This document shows, piece by piece, positions 43,990 through 54,403 of a stretch of DNA of 64,000 nucleotides (positions are counted from its first letter, which is position 1; each line of letters begins with the position of its first letter). The notes beneath the pieces are model-generated. The model was not told the DNA's origin. It did no database searches and was given only the letters and a program-made list of their open reading frames with translations. The translations under genes and the position numbers were made by a program. The stretch is from the NCBI GenBank assembly GCA_022446795.1, contig JAKVBX010000004.1, forward strand, positions 1-64,000, written 5' to 3'. The DNA comes from Phycisphaerales bacterium (GTDB lineage Bacteria > Planctomycetota > Phycisphaerae > Phycisphaerales > SM1A02).

Positions 43990-44403
43990 CCAGGGTGGTC
44001 CTGTCGGAAACTTCAGGCTTTTCTCGTGGACTCCAGGCGGGTTTCGGGTGCAAAATGGATTGACCACGGGGCGGAAACCGATATCCTTCCCGGTCTGGCC
44101 TCGTCGCGGACGGATGGCCACCAGTAGCGGACTTCGCCCATCGGGCTTACTGCGAGGGAGTGACCCATGCAGTTGGATGAAGAAGGAACCGCCCGGTCAC
44201 GCTGAGGACCTGCTCGATCAGGGTCCGGCGGACGGCCGGGCGGACGAGCAGGGTTGGACCCGGTGTTTTCCACCGCCGGGCGTGGCAAGGAACCACACGA
44301 CCCATCGATAGATACGCGAGCACCCTCGTCGGGTGCTCGATGAAGCAGGTGCTCCCTCGCGGAGCGACGTAACCAGTGCATGACGCACGCTTGGATGAAT
44401 GAC
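43990..44403 (+). promoter_or_regulatory. Non-coding hairpin-rich leader upstream of fusA
   Basis: About 410 bp without a credible gene. TTGACC (44060-44065), a 16-bp spacer and TATCCT (44082-44087) form a promoter candidate. Downstream are four hairpins: CCTGCTCG/CGAGCAGG (44209-44216 with 44245-44252), CGGTG/CACCG (44261-44265 with 44271-44275), a 9-bp perfect stem CGAGCACCC/GGGTGCTCG around TCGTC (44317-44339) and GCTCC/GGAGC (44351-44365), the last ending ~40 nt before the chosen start. This would be a ~300-nt structured 5' leader. It could hold an attenuator, a protein-binding site or an independent small RNA. I found no motif of SRP RNA, tmRNA or RNase P RNA. Confidence 0.5.
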
Positions 44404-46515
<2,112 letters not shown>

Positions 46516-46587
46516 GTGACCCCACTCGACAGGTTCCACCCAGTCCCCTGACTCCCTGTGGTACCGTCCACGACGGGATTCCTGTCG

Positions 46588-48066
46588 ATGATGATCTCTC
46601 CAGGCCACGAAGAGCCAGACCAGGCTGAATTGAACCCGGATGTTCTCCTGCCGGAGATCCGCCAGGGCTTCGTGCACTGGATGATGGCCGCCGGCGTCCT
46701 GGCGCTGGCCGTGACCGCCTGGCAACTGCTTGAGATCCAGGAGGAGGCGACATCCTCCTGGGTAAAGCCCGTGGTCATCGCGCTGCTCGCCTTTTCCCCC
46801 GTGGGGCTGGCCGTCTACCTGGGTCTGGTCAAGAAACGCCTGGTCTCGACGGCGGCAGTCTATTCCGCTGTCACGGTGGCCATGCTCATCGCCGGTGGCC
46901 TGGTCCTGGCCGCTGCGGTCGTCAGCATGCAGAACATCACACCAGACCCGACCGTGTCCATCACGATCCCGGTCAACGGGCTGACGCTGTGGATGCCCTA
47001 CCTGCTGGTGCTGTACGCCCTCGCCAGCGTGATGATCCCCATGCCACCACCGCTGTCGTTTCGCGGTCCACTGGTACTCACCATCGTATGGGCCATTGCG
47101 GTGGCATCGACCACATCGATGGGATGGGACTCACTCGGACGAGTCGCCGCCGTGATCGTTGGTGTGCTGTTCCTTGTTCCCGGGCTGGTGCTCTCGACGT
47201 GGCGATGGGGTCGTTTCCAGGAACGGTTGCACCACGGCCAGTTGCAGGGGCATGTCGAGCGACTCGGCGGTGAACTGGTCCGCGCCCGCGAGGTGCACGA
47301 GGGGTTGTTTCCGGAGCCCATGACCGGACCGGTTTCATTCGAGTACGTCTATGTCCCGAACGAGCAGATCGGTGGCGACTTCCTGCACGCCTGGCGGTGC
47401 CCCAAGACGGGACGAACGACCATCGTGCTCCTGGATGTCGTTGGGCACGGCCTGACGGCCGCCCTGACCGTCAACCGACTCTCGGGCGAACTGGATCGAC
47501 TGCGGGCGGAGTTTCCAGACATCGGCCCCGGTGATCTGATGAGCCGCCTGAACCGGTACATCTACCTCACGATGGCCCAGTACTCGATCTACACCACCGC
47601 CGGATGCTTCGAGATCGATCCGGTCGACGGGGTCCTTCGGTGGGTCCTGGCGGGTCATCCACCGGCCATGCTCCGCCGGGAGAACGGTTCCGTCGAGGAA
47701 CTCGAATGCACCGCCGTGCTCCTGGGCGCCGTCCCCGATGCCCAGTTCGATCCGGACGAACAGCGCACGACCGTTGCCCCCGGGGACGTGATCTTCGGGT
47801 ACACCGACGGAACCATCGAATCCCGGAATCCAGCGGGCGAGGAATTCACGATCGATCGCATGAGGGACTGTGTCGGCTTCGACACTCCACCACGGGACTG
47901 GCCGCGGTTCATACTCAATGCCGTCGAACGCCATCATGCCGGCAACCAGACCGATGACATTCTCGTCGTCTGCATCACGTACGACCATCCGCACATCCCG
48001 CTGGACCAGGACTCGTTCGATCCCCTGGACTCGACCTCGCTCTACATCGGGACGCGTGGTCGATGA
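46588..48066 (+). CDS. Membrane-anchored PP2C/SpoIIE-type serine phosphatase
   Basis: A 492-residue protein. Six hydrophobic segments fill the first ~210 residues. A short coiled linker with REVHEGLFPEP, the RsbU-like signature preceding the phosphatase, follows. The PP2C domain keeps its metal-binding acids: QIGGDFLHAW, LLDVVGHGLTAAL, IFGYTDGTIE and QTDDILVVC. Such proteins dephosphorylate anti-sigma-factor antagonists or similar regulators in response to a signal. No STAS or anti-sigma gene is nearby. ATG at 46588 is chosen; GTG at 46558 is an alternative. ribD begins inside its stop codon (ATGA). Confidence 0.88.
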   Translation: MMISPGHEEPDQAELNPDVLLPEIRQGFVHWMMAAGVLALAVTAWQLLEIQEEATSSWVKPVVIALLAFSPVGLAVYLGLVKKRLVSTAAVYSAVTVAMLIAGGLVLAAAVVSMQNITPDPTVSITIPVNGLTLWMPYLLVLYALASVMIPMPPPLSFRGPLVLTIVWAIAVASTTSMGWDSLGRVAAVIVGVLFLVPGLVLSTWRWGRFQERLHHGQLQGHVERLGGELVRAREVHEGLFPEPMTGPVSFEYVYVPNEQIGGDFLHAWRCPKTGRTTIVLLDVVGHGLTAALTVNRLSGELDRLRAEFPDIGPGDLMSRLNRYIYLTMAQYSIYTTAGCFEIDPVDGVLRWVLAGHPPAMLRRENGSVEELECTAVLLGAVPDAQFDPDEQRTTVAPGDVIFGYTDGTIESRNPAGEEFTIDRMRDCVGFDTPPRDWPRFILNAVERHHAGNQTDDILVVCITYDHPHIPLDQDSFDPLDSTSLYIGTRGR

Positions 48067-49169
48067 CCACGCACGAACGTGACCGACAACTCCTCGACCG
48101 CGCCGCCCGCCAGGCACTCAGGGGTCATGGACTGGTCGAGCCCAACCCGATGGTGGGCTGTGTCGTCAGTGACGAGGCCGGACGCGTCCGATCCGTCGAG
48201 TCCCATGTTCGATTCGGTGGCGCTCACGCCGAGGTCCGGGCGCTCGAACGGGCCGGCGCCGCGGCAGCAGACGGAACCGTTCACGTCACCCTGGAACCAT
48301 GCACCCACGTGGGCAAGACGCCGCCATGCGCCGAGGCCCTGCTCGCGGCCGGTATCAAGCGAGTCGTCATCGGCGCCCGAGATCCGAATCCCGATGCCGC
48401 CGGTGGAGTTGATCACCTGCGTGCCGGTGGAATCGAGGTCGACGTCCTTGACCACGAGCCCTCGGCGCAACTCATCGCACCCTTCCAGACCTGGTTGGCC
48501 AAGCAACGTCCCTGGATCACGCTGAAATGGGCCCAGACGCTCGATGGCCGTATCGCCACCCGGACCGGGGACAGCAAGTGGATCAGTTCACCGTTGAGTC
48601 GACGACTGGTCCACCGCGAACGAGGTCGAGTCGATGCGATCATGACCGGCATCGGGACCGTGCTGGCGGATGATCCTCGCCTGACCGCCCGAGACGTCCG
48701 CCGACGGCGGACGGCCACCCGGGTCATCCTGGACCGACAACTCCGAACACCGCCGGCCAGTGCCCTCTGCGCCACGATTGCCGACGCGCCCATCCTGCTG
48801 ATCTGCGACGAGTCTCGCCTGGCGAGCCCCGAGGCCGGGACACTCCGAACCAGGGGCGTGACGCTGATCGGGCGTCCCGTCGTCAACGGTCGATTCCAAC
48901 TGACCGATCTCATGCAGGTGCTCTACCGCGAACACGACCTGTCGACGGTGCTGGTCGAGGCCGGACCTGGTCTCATGAGCGATATGGTGCGATCCGGATG
49001 CGCCGATGAACTCGCGGTCTTCATCGCACCTCGGCTCATGGCCGATCCCGAGGGCCTTCCGCCCCTGTCCGGTGATGCCATCGAACTGATTCGCGACGCA
49101 CGAGAGACCCGGCTCATTGGTGTCCACCACCGCGGTGGAGACGTACTGCTTCGCTATCACGTCACGTGA
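48063..49169 (+). CDS. ribD: Bifunctional riboflavin biosynthesis deaminase/reductase RibD
   Basis: A 368-residue enzyme of riboflavin synthesis. The deaminase half has the zinc site in GAHAEVRALE and LEPCTHVGKTPPCAEALL, with EPNPMVGCVV. The reductase half begins around PWITLKWAQTLDGRIATRTG and includes WISSPLSRRLVHRERGRVDA, TGIGTVLADDPRLTAR and VLVEAGPGL. Length matches RibD (367 in E. coli). The other rib genes are not in the window. It is 4-nt overlapped with the phosphatase gene, and its stop abuts the convergent DUF4340 stop with no base between. Confidence 0.95.
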   Translation: MTTHERDRQLLDRAARQALRGHGLVEPNPMVGCVVSDEAGRVRSVESHVRFGGAHAEVRALERAGAAAADGTVHVTLEPCTHVGKTPPCAEALLAAGIKRVVIGARDPNPDAAGGVDHLRAGGIEVDVLDHEPSAQLIAPFQTWLAKQRPWITLKWAQTLDGRIATRTGDSKWISSPLSRRLVHRERGRVDAIMTGIGTVLADDPRLTARDVRRRRTATRVILDRQLRTPPASALCATIADAPILLICDESRLASPEAGTLRTRGVTLIGRPVVNGRFQLTDLMQVLYREHDLSTVLVEAGPGLMSDMVRSGCADELAVFIAPRLMADPEGLPPLSGDAIELIRDARETRLIGVHHRGGDVLLRYHVT

Positions 49170-50510
49170 TCAGGGCGACTCGGACCGAAGGCCCCAATCC
49201 GACAGTTGCAGTGGAACGTCCGTCACCAGCGGATGGATCCGCACCACGGAGTCACCGTTCTCCAGCCCCCACCGCCATCCGTCCGCCTGTGGTTCACGCA
49301 AGACCCGGATCGTATCCAGCGGACGTCGGTCATAACCGATCAGCGTGATCGTGCCCTGCTGGAGTTCCTGTGGATACTCCTCGACGATGGCGATGGCCTC
49401 ACCTGGCGTCGCCGTCAGCAGTTCCAGGAGCGCGTCGACGCGATCCCGAGGCACCTCCACCGACCCATGCGAGACGGCGATCCACCGATCAAGATCACGT
49501 TCGAGGCGGATATCGGAATCGATGCCGTTAATCTCGATCGCCTTGACGTTCGAGCCGGAGACACCCGTGGCCCGTGGGTCGACGATTGCGATCGGGTCAA
49601 GGAACAGCCCCGCCACGGCTCGGCCTTCCACACGCAGGACCGAGGGCGTGCCTTCCAGCATGACATATCGATCCTGGGTCCGACCACTGACACGATCACC
49701 GATCAACAGGCGGCGGATGGTTCCATTCTGTTCCTCCACCTCCAGCATGGCTCGCGGATTCTCCAGTCCGAACGCGGAAAGCTCCTCAGGCAGGTCGAGA
49801 ATGACCCCGGCCGACCGCGCACGAGCCAACTCGATGATGTACGACTCCATCGCCTCCCGGTCGGTCCGAGTCGCAACAGGCTCGACGAAACGCCAGTCCC
49901 GACCGTCACGTTCCAGCGTGTTGGCCTCCGGACCGAATCGCTGGATGCGCTGCGCCTCGATGTCGATGCCGGGGAAGAGCCTCGGCTCCCGCCAGAGCGT
50001 TGGATTGGTATCGAAGGTCGTGGCGTGCAGTCCCTGGTTCACGATGAGAATCGTCGGGCTGTCATCGATCCGCAGGTACCCGCGACCGGCCACCCCGCGA
50101 CGCCCCAGGTTGAACTGCCGGGTGCCACCGGGCCACCCGAATGTCAACGTGGCCCGTGGCGGTGACAGTTGAAGGGCCTCCTCCGAGAGACTGTCCGTTC
50201 CATCGAATCGATCCACGACATGCAGATCGACCGCCCGCTCCGCCAGGTCGACCAGGTGCCGATCTTCGATCGGCGCGCGGAATGGCGTGTCCTGCCACCA
50301 GCCATCGTCTTCACGGACGAAGATCCAGCGGTCATCGCCACGGGACAACTCGATGCGGTTCAATTCCTGGACCGGGAACCGCTCGGATTCGAGCAATGGG
50401 CCACTACCGGAGCGTTCAACCCGGTCCGCCCCGAGATCACCAGCAAGGATGGCCAGGAGGCTCAGCAGCCCGGCGATCACGAGCGTCGGAATGGTCATGC
50501 GCCATGGCAT
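49170..50510 (-). CDS. DUF4340 domain protein of a GldFG-like ABC system
   Basis: A 446-residue protein with one N-terminal membrane helix (TIPTLVIAGLLSLLAILAGDL) and a periplasmic body made of repeated beta-rich DUF4340-like units (RIELSRGDDRWIFVREDDGWW; RIQRFGPEANTLERDGRDWRFVEP). It is the last of a four-gene minus-strand unit: ABC ATPase, ABC-2 permease, GldG-like protein and this gene, a set found in many bacteria. Its role is unknown. It starts 3 bp after the GldG-like gene. Its stop touches that of ribD. Confidence 0.85.
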   Translation of the reverse strand: MPWRMTIPTLVIAGLLSLLAILAGDLGADRVERSGSGPLLESERFPVQELNRIELSRGDDRWIFVREDDGWWQDTPFRAPIEDRHLVDLAERAVDLHVVDRFDGTDSLSEEALQLSPPRATLTFGWPGGTRQFNLGRRGVAGRGYLRIDDSPTILIVNQGLHATTFDTNPTLWREPRLFPGIDIEAQRIQRFGPEANTLERDGRDWRFVEPVATRTDREAMESYIIELARARSAGVILDLPEELSAFGLENPRAMLEVEEQNGTIRRLLIGDRVSGRTQDRYVMLEGTPSVLRVEGRAVAGLFLDPIAIVDPRATGVSGSNVKAIEINGIDSDIRLERDLDRWIAVSHGSVEVPRDRVDALLELLTATPGEAIAIVEEYPQELQQGTITLIGYDRRPLDTIRVLREPQADGWRWGLENGDSVVRIHPLVTDVPLQLSDWGLRSESP

Positions 50511-50513
50511 CGC

Positions 50514-52529
50514 TCAGGATCTCCTCACCGTCCAGACACCGATCCCGAAGACCGCGATCAGGCCCGGCAGTCCGAGCAGCAGGACCCATGTCCACGTGAA
50601 CCGGACGCCCTCGGGAATGCTCCCCAGGCGAGCCACTTCCTGGCTCAGCGGGCCTGGTGCAATTCGATCGTCCAGGCCGGCCAGCCAGGCGGAACCGGAC
50701 AGGAGCAGCTCATGGTTGCCCGGGTACAACAGGGCGTAACGATCACCACCGGTAGCCATCACCATGTCGGCGACGTAGTTCAACATCCACCCACCGGAAC
50801 CGGTCACGATCACCCGCTGGGGAACATCACCCACCGGGGATGGACGCTCGATGGCGGCAATGACCGGGATCTCCTGCTCGAGGGGCGGCTCATCCCCCTG
50901 CACGGCTGACTCGTCCTCTCGTGGCGACCAACTGGATTCGAGCCACCGCGAGGTTGATGGCGAAACCTGCCCGATCAAGTCGACTGATACGCGGGCATCC
51001 GCCTCCTCATCCACGCCGATCGGGATCGGCAATGGGACAGCCAGCGCCTGGCCATGCAGAGCGGCGGCGATGGGATGAGGCTCGGTGAACTCGGTGATCA
51101 CCTGCATCATCCGAACGTTCGTTTCGCCGTCGGCGCCCCGTTGTGATTCACTGACCACCTCGCCGGTCCGAACATCAACACCTAGCGTTCGGACCAGTTC
51201 CGCCCATGGGTCGGCCTGCCCGTAGCGCTGGAGCAGGCTGGGATAGAGGCTGAGCATCACGGGCTCACCGTCGGCCAGCAGATCCGAAACCGTGCGCAGG
51301 AGCTTCATCTCCGGCTCCGCCGGCTTGAGGCCGGTCCGACGTGCCGGAGCCAGCACGATCCAGACCGCCGGTGAGTCCGGTGAGACCAATGGGCGCTCGC
51401 CACTGGTCACGGGCCACTCCAGCACCTGGATGCGCCCCGCCTCGAGCATGGATGCCGCTCCGCTGACATCGATGTTCTGTGGCGACGATTGCAGCATCGA
51501 CCGTTCCTCCGCATGCACGAAGATCACGGTCGGATCAACACCCTCGACGAGCGACCGAATGGCCGATGAGAACAGCTGCTCACCACGGAACCGTCGGTCG
51601 AAGCTCACACGCTCGCGTGAACCGGTGACGGCGCCCGCGAACAACTGGCCCGCGGGGATCACCGAAGCGCGATCCGGCCCCAGCACGATGGCGGCTTCAC
51701 CGGTCTGCAGGTGCCGACCGATCCGCGAGAGTTCCATATCGGGCAGTCGCTTGAGTCGATCCGCGGCAATCGCCAGGCGAGCCGCCTCCGATGAGCACTC
51801 CTCGCCCAGTTCTGCCGCACGGATCGAGCCGGCGGCCGCAAGCAGGCGGGCCGTGTCATCCAGTTCCTCCGACCACTGCGACAGCCCCTGCACGAGGATG
51901 GCAATGGCTGCTTCGAAATCAGGCAGTGGTCGAGCATCATCCACCTGCATGGCCCGCTTGACCTCGTCAATCACGAGGTTGCCCTGCCCCGCCAGCAGCG
52001 ACAAGGCCCCCACTCGCGGCCCCAGGTCACCGGCCAACTGCGGTGACGAGGCCTCCGCCAGGGTTCGCAGGGGACCGGCCATCTCACCGCAGAACTGGAT
52101 CAGGCCCTGGAAGGTCTCGATGCCCCCGCCGATCGTGGCCTCGCTGACCTTGATGTCCTCGCGGTAACGATCCTGGAGCGCGATCAACAGTGACTCGTAT
52201 GTCCGAAGTGACTCGGGCTGAGTGGGATCGATCCGCTGCACCGCAAGGGATCGCCCCGCCTGCGCGAAGCGATCGAGCACCTCGTCCACCTGCCTGACCG
52301 TCGCCGGATCAGCCTGGGATTCCACCAGGACGACGGCCACGGTCCAGTCTCCCTCGAGCGTATCGAGCAGCTCACGGGACTGCTCGCTCAGTGAATAGGC
52401 CCGCGACTTGGTCGCATCGAATCGGAAACGCAGGCTGGACATGCTCGCCAGGACCACCAGCGCCGTGGCCGCAACGACCACGCTGATGATGAAGATCACG
52501 GTTGACCATCCCGCGGCACGCGTGCTCAT
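50514..52529 (-). CDS. GldG-like ABC transporter auxiliary protein
   Basis: A 671-residue protein with membrane helices at both ends (VIFIISVVVAATALVVLASM; TWVLLLGLPGLIAVFGIGV) and a large periplasmic part. Near the N-terminus, KSRAYSLSEQSRELLDTLEG is the signature of GldG/ABC-type uncharacterised transport proteins. A beta-alpha part (VSPSTSRWLESSWSP, IVTGSGGWMLNYVAD) follows. Between residues ~110 and ~300 is a helical insert with repeated Ala/Leu/Arg patterns that is longer than in Bacteroidetes GldG. TGATG overlap with the permease gene. The transported material is unknown; gliding itself should not be assumed. Confidence 0.82.
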   Translation of the reverse strand: MSTRAAGWSTVIFIISVVVAATALVVLASMSSLRFRFDATKSRAYSLSEQSRELLDTLEGDWTVAVVLVESQADPATVRQVDEVLDRFAQAGRSLAVQRIDPTQPESLRTYESLLIALQDRYREDIKVSEATIGGGIETFQGLIQFCGEMAGPLRTLAEASSPQLAGDLGPRVGALSLLAGQGNLVIDEVKRAMQVDDARPLPDFEAAIAILVQGLSQWSEELDDTARLLAAAGSIRAAELGEECSSEAARLAIAADRLKRLPDMELSRIGRHLQTGEAAIVLGPDRASVIPAGQLFAGAVTGSRERVSFDRRFRGEQLFSSAIRSLVEGVDPTVIFVHAEERSMLQSSPQNIDVSGAASMLEAGRIQVLEWPVTSGERPLVSPDSPAVWIVLAPARRTGLKPAEPEMKLLRTVSDLLADGEPVMLSLYPSLLQRYGQADPWAELVRTLGVDVRTGEVVSESQRGADGETNVRMMQVITEFTEPHPIAAALHGQALAVPLPIPIGVDEEADARVSVDLIGQVSPSTSRWLESSWSPREDESAVQGDEPPLEQEIPVIAAIERPSPVGDVPQRVIVTGSGGWMLNYVADMVMATGGDRYALLYPGNHELLLSGSAWLAGLDDRIAPGPLSQEVARLGSIPEGVRFTWTWVLLLGLPGLIAVFGIGVWTVRRS

Positions 52530-53242
52530 CAGCGCCTCCTCCCGAATTCAGCGATCGCCATGGCGACCAGGAGGAACAGGGCCGTACCCACGACGAAGTA
52601 CACGATGTTGGCCGTGTCGATGAGGCCGGTCGTGAAGGCCTGAAGTCGGCCGTAGGGCTCGATGGCGAAGAGGATGTCTGCGAGGTCCGGTCCCAGGGCG
52701 GTGGCACCGACCCGGGCCAGCCCGACGAGGATCCAGAAGAAGACGGTCAGGAGGAAGGCGATGGTCTGTGAACCGGAGATGGCTGACGCCAGGATGCCGC
52801 TTGAGAGGTAGAGGCAGCCCATGAACACCACGCCGAGGTAGCCGCTGAAGATCTCGCCCGGATCAGGTCGACCGTAGAGTTCCAGCAGCATGACGCATGG
52901 GAACGTCAACGCCAGCAGGACGACCAGGAATCCCAGGGAGGCCAGGAACTTCGCCAGGATGATGGTGCCCATGTTGGTCGGCGCCGCCACCAGCAATTCC
53001 CAGGTGCCCCGCCGCTTTTCCTCACAGATGCTGCGCATCGTGAGTGCCGGGCAGATGAACAGCAGGAGAAGCGCATCGAAGTCCAGCAGCGTACTCATGC
53101 TCGCTGGCTGGCCGGGCAGGAAGACCTGTCGAATGAAGACGATCCCGGAGATCAACACGAACAGGGCCGCGACGACGTAGCCCGCAGGCGTCAGGAACAA
53201 CGACCGCAGATCACGGCCCGCGATGGTCCAGCCGCCGCTCAT
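52529..53242 (-). CDS. ABC-2 type permease (GldF-like)
   Basis: A 237-residue membrane protein with six helices. The segment ICPALTMRSICEEKRRGTWELLVAAPTN is diagnostic of GldF/NosY-type ABC-2 permeases, with the Glu-Lys-Arg loop preceding the conserved Gly-Thr. It pairs with the ATPase encoded 4 nt upstream and with the GldG-like protein downstream (one-base overlap). Confidence 0.9.
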   Translation of the reverse strand: MSGGWTIAGRDLRSLFLTPAGYVVAALFVLISGIVFIRQVFLPGQPASMSTLLDFDALLLLFICPALTMRSICEEKRRGTWELLVAAPTNMGTIILAKFLASLGFLVVLLALTFPCVMLLELYGRPDPGEIFSGYLGVVFMGCLYLSSGILASAISGSQTIAFLLTVFFWILVGLARVGATALGPDLADILFAIEPYGRLQAFTTGLIDTANIVYFVVGTALFLLVAMAIAEFGRRR

Positions 53243-54171
53243 GTTCGCTTCTCCTCGGCCGGCGCCGAGACCAACGTACGAAACACGTCTTCCAGGGAAC
53301 GACGACGGGCATGGATCTCGCGAAGTTGCCCCCCAGCCTCGGCGATGGCCGCTGCCAATCCGGCCCGGGGATCCTGTTCGGCTGATGCCGTGACTTGGTA
53401 CTGGTTCCAGCCTCCGCCGCCGCTGGTGGCCTGGACATGGCTGACCCCGGCAACACCGGCGAGAAGACCGACCGCATCGGCAAGATCCGTTTCGACGTGG
53501 CAGACCAGGGCATCACCGCCGCAGACGGCCTCCAGGGTGCCACGTGCCAGAACGCGACCACCGGCGATCATGACGATCGAGTCACAGACCGCCTCGACCT
53601 CGGAGAGGATGTGGGTGGACAGCAGGATGGCTCGATCCTGCGCCAGGTCAGCAATCAGGCCGCGGATGGAATCCACCTGGGTCGGGTCCAGTCCGGCGGT
53701 CGGCTCATCCAGCACGAGTACCCGGGGCTCGTGAAGCAGCGCGGCCGCCAGGGCCACTCGCTGGCGGAAGCCCTTGGAGAGGTGCCCGATGATCCGTCGG
53801 GCCACGTCCACCAGTCCGCACTGCTCCAGGGCTCGGTCGATCGCCGCTCGGACGCTCCGCACCCGGTAGAGCCCGGCTCGGAACCGGAGGTACTCCTGGA
53901 CACGCATCTCCGGATACACGGGGGCCGACTCGGGAAGGTATCCCACGCGATTGCGGAAGAGCTCCGGGCCGGAGGTCACGTCCGAGCCATCGATCCAGGC
54001 TCGACCCGAGGTCGGCGTCAGGACCCCACAGAGCATCCGCATGGTGGTCGTCTTCCCAGCACCATTGGGGCCCAGGAAACCCGTCACGCTGCCCTGTGGC
54101 ACCTCGAACTCGACGCGGTCCACCGCGGTCAGGTCGCCGAATTTCCGTGTCAGGCAGTCAGCCTTGATCAT
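53239..54171 (-). CDS. ABC transporter ATP-binding protein (GldA-like)
   Basis: A 310-residue ATPase. Walker A GFLGPNGAGKTTTMRML, Q-loop/NRVGYLPESAPVYPEM, signature LSKGFRQRVALAAALLHEP, Walker B VLVLDEPTAGLDPTQ and the switch STHILSEVEAVCD are all intact. The ~90-residue C-terminal tail is common in ABC-2 ATPases that work with GldF-like permeases. Start at 54171, with a promoter candidate 80 bp upstream. First gene of the exporter unit. Confidence 0.95.
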   Translation of the reverse strand: MIKADCLTRKFGDLTAVDRVEFEVPQGSVTGFLGPNGAGKTTTMRMLCGVLTPTSGRAWIDGSDVTSGPELFRNRVGYLPESAPVYPEMRVQEYLRFRAGLYRVRSVRAAIDRALEQCGLVDVARRIIGHLSKGFRQRVALAAALLHEPRVLVLDEPTAGLDPTQVDSIRGLIADLAQDRAILLSTHILSEVEAVCDSIVMIAGGRVLARGTLEAVCGGDALVCHVETDLADAVGLLAGVAGVSHVQATSGGGGWNQYQVTASAEQDPRAGLAAAIAEAGGQLREIHARRRSLEDVFRTLVSAPAEEKRT

Positions 54172-54252
54172 GAGATGGTGTCGCTGGGTTGGGAGGTGAA
54201 GGGAGGCCCATGATCCCCTGATCGGAGATTCCGTACCATGATGAACAGGGCG

Positions 54253-54280
54253 ATTCTTGGCAGCAAAGCCCGATTGTCAA
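54253..54280 (-). promoter_or_regulatory. Sigma-70-like promoter of the ABC exporter unit
   Basis: Minus strand: perfect TTGACA (54280-54275), 16-bp spacer, AAGAAT (54258-54253; four of six matches to TATAAT). The predicted start near 54246 leaves a ~75-nt leader before the ATG at 54171. Confidence 0.55.
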
Positions 54281-54403
54281 GCCCAGACCTGCATCCGGCC
54301 GATCCCGCGGCACGGAATAGGAGACAGGAGACCAGATACTAGGGTTTGCCGAGGCCTCGATTCGGGCTAGGCTTCAATAGGAATGCGTCGCAGGGGGACT
54401 GCC

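Noticed and set aside
44180-44340. The fusA leader as SRP RNA, tmRNA or RNase P RNA
   Set aside because: None of the conserved cores (for example the GGAAGCA-type SRP loop or the RNase P GAGGAAAGTC block) is present; only generic stems are seen.
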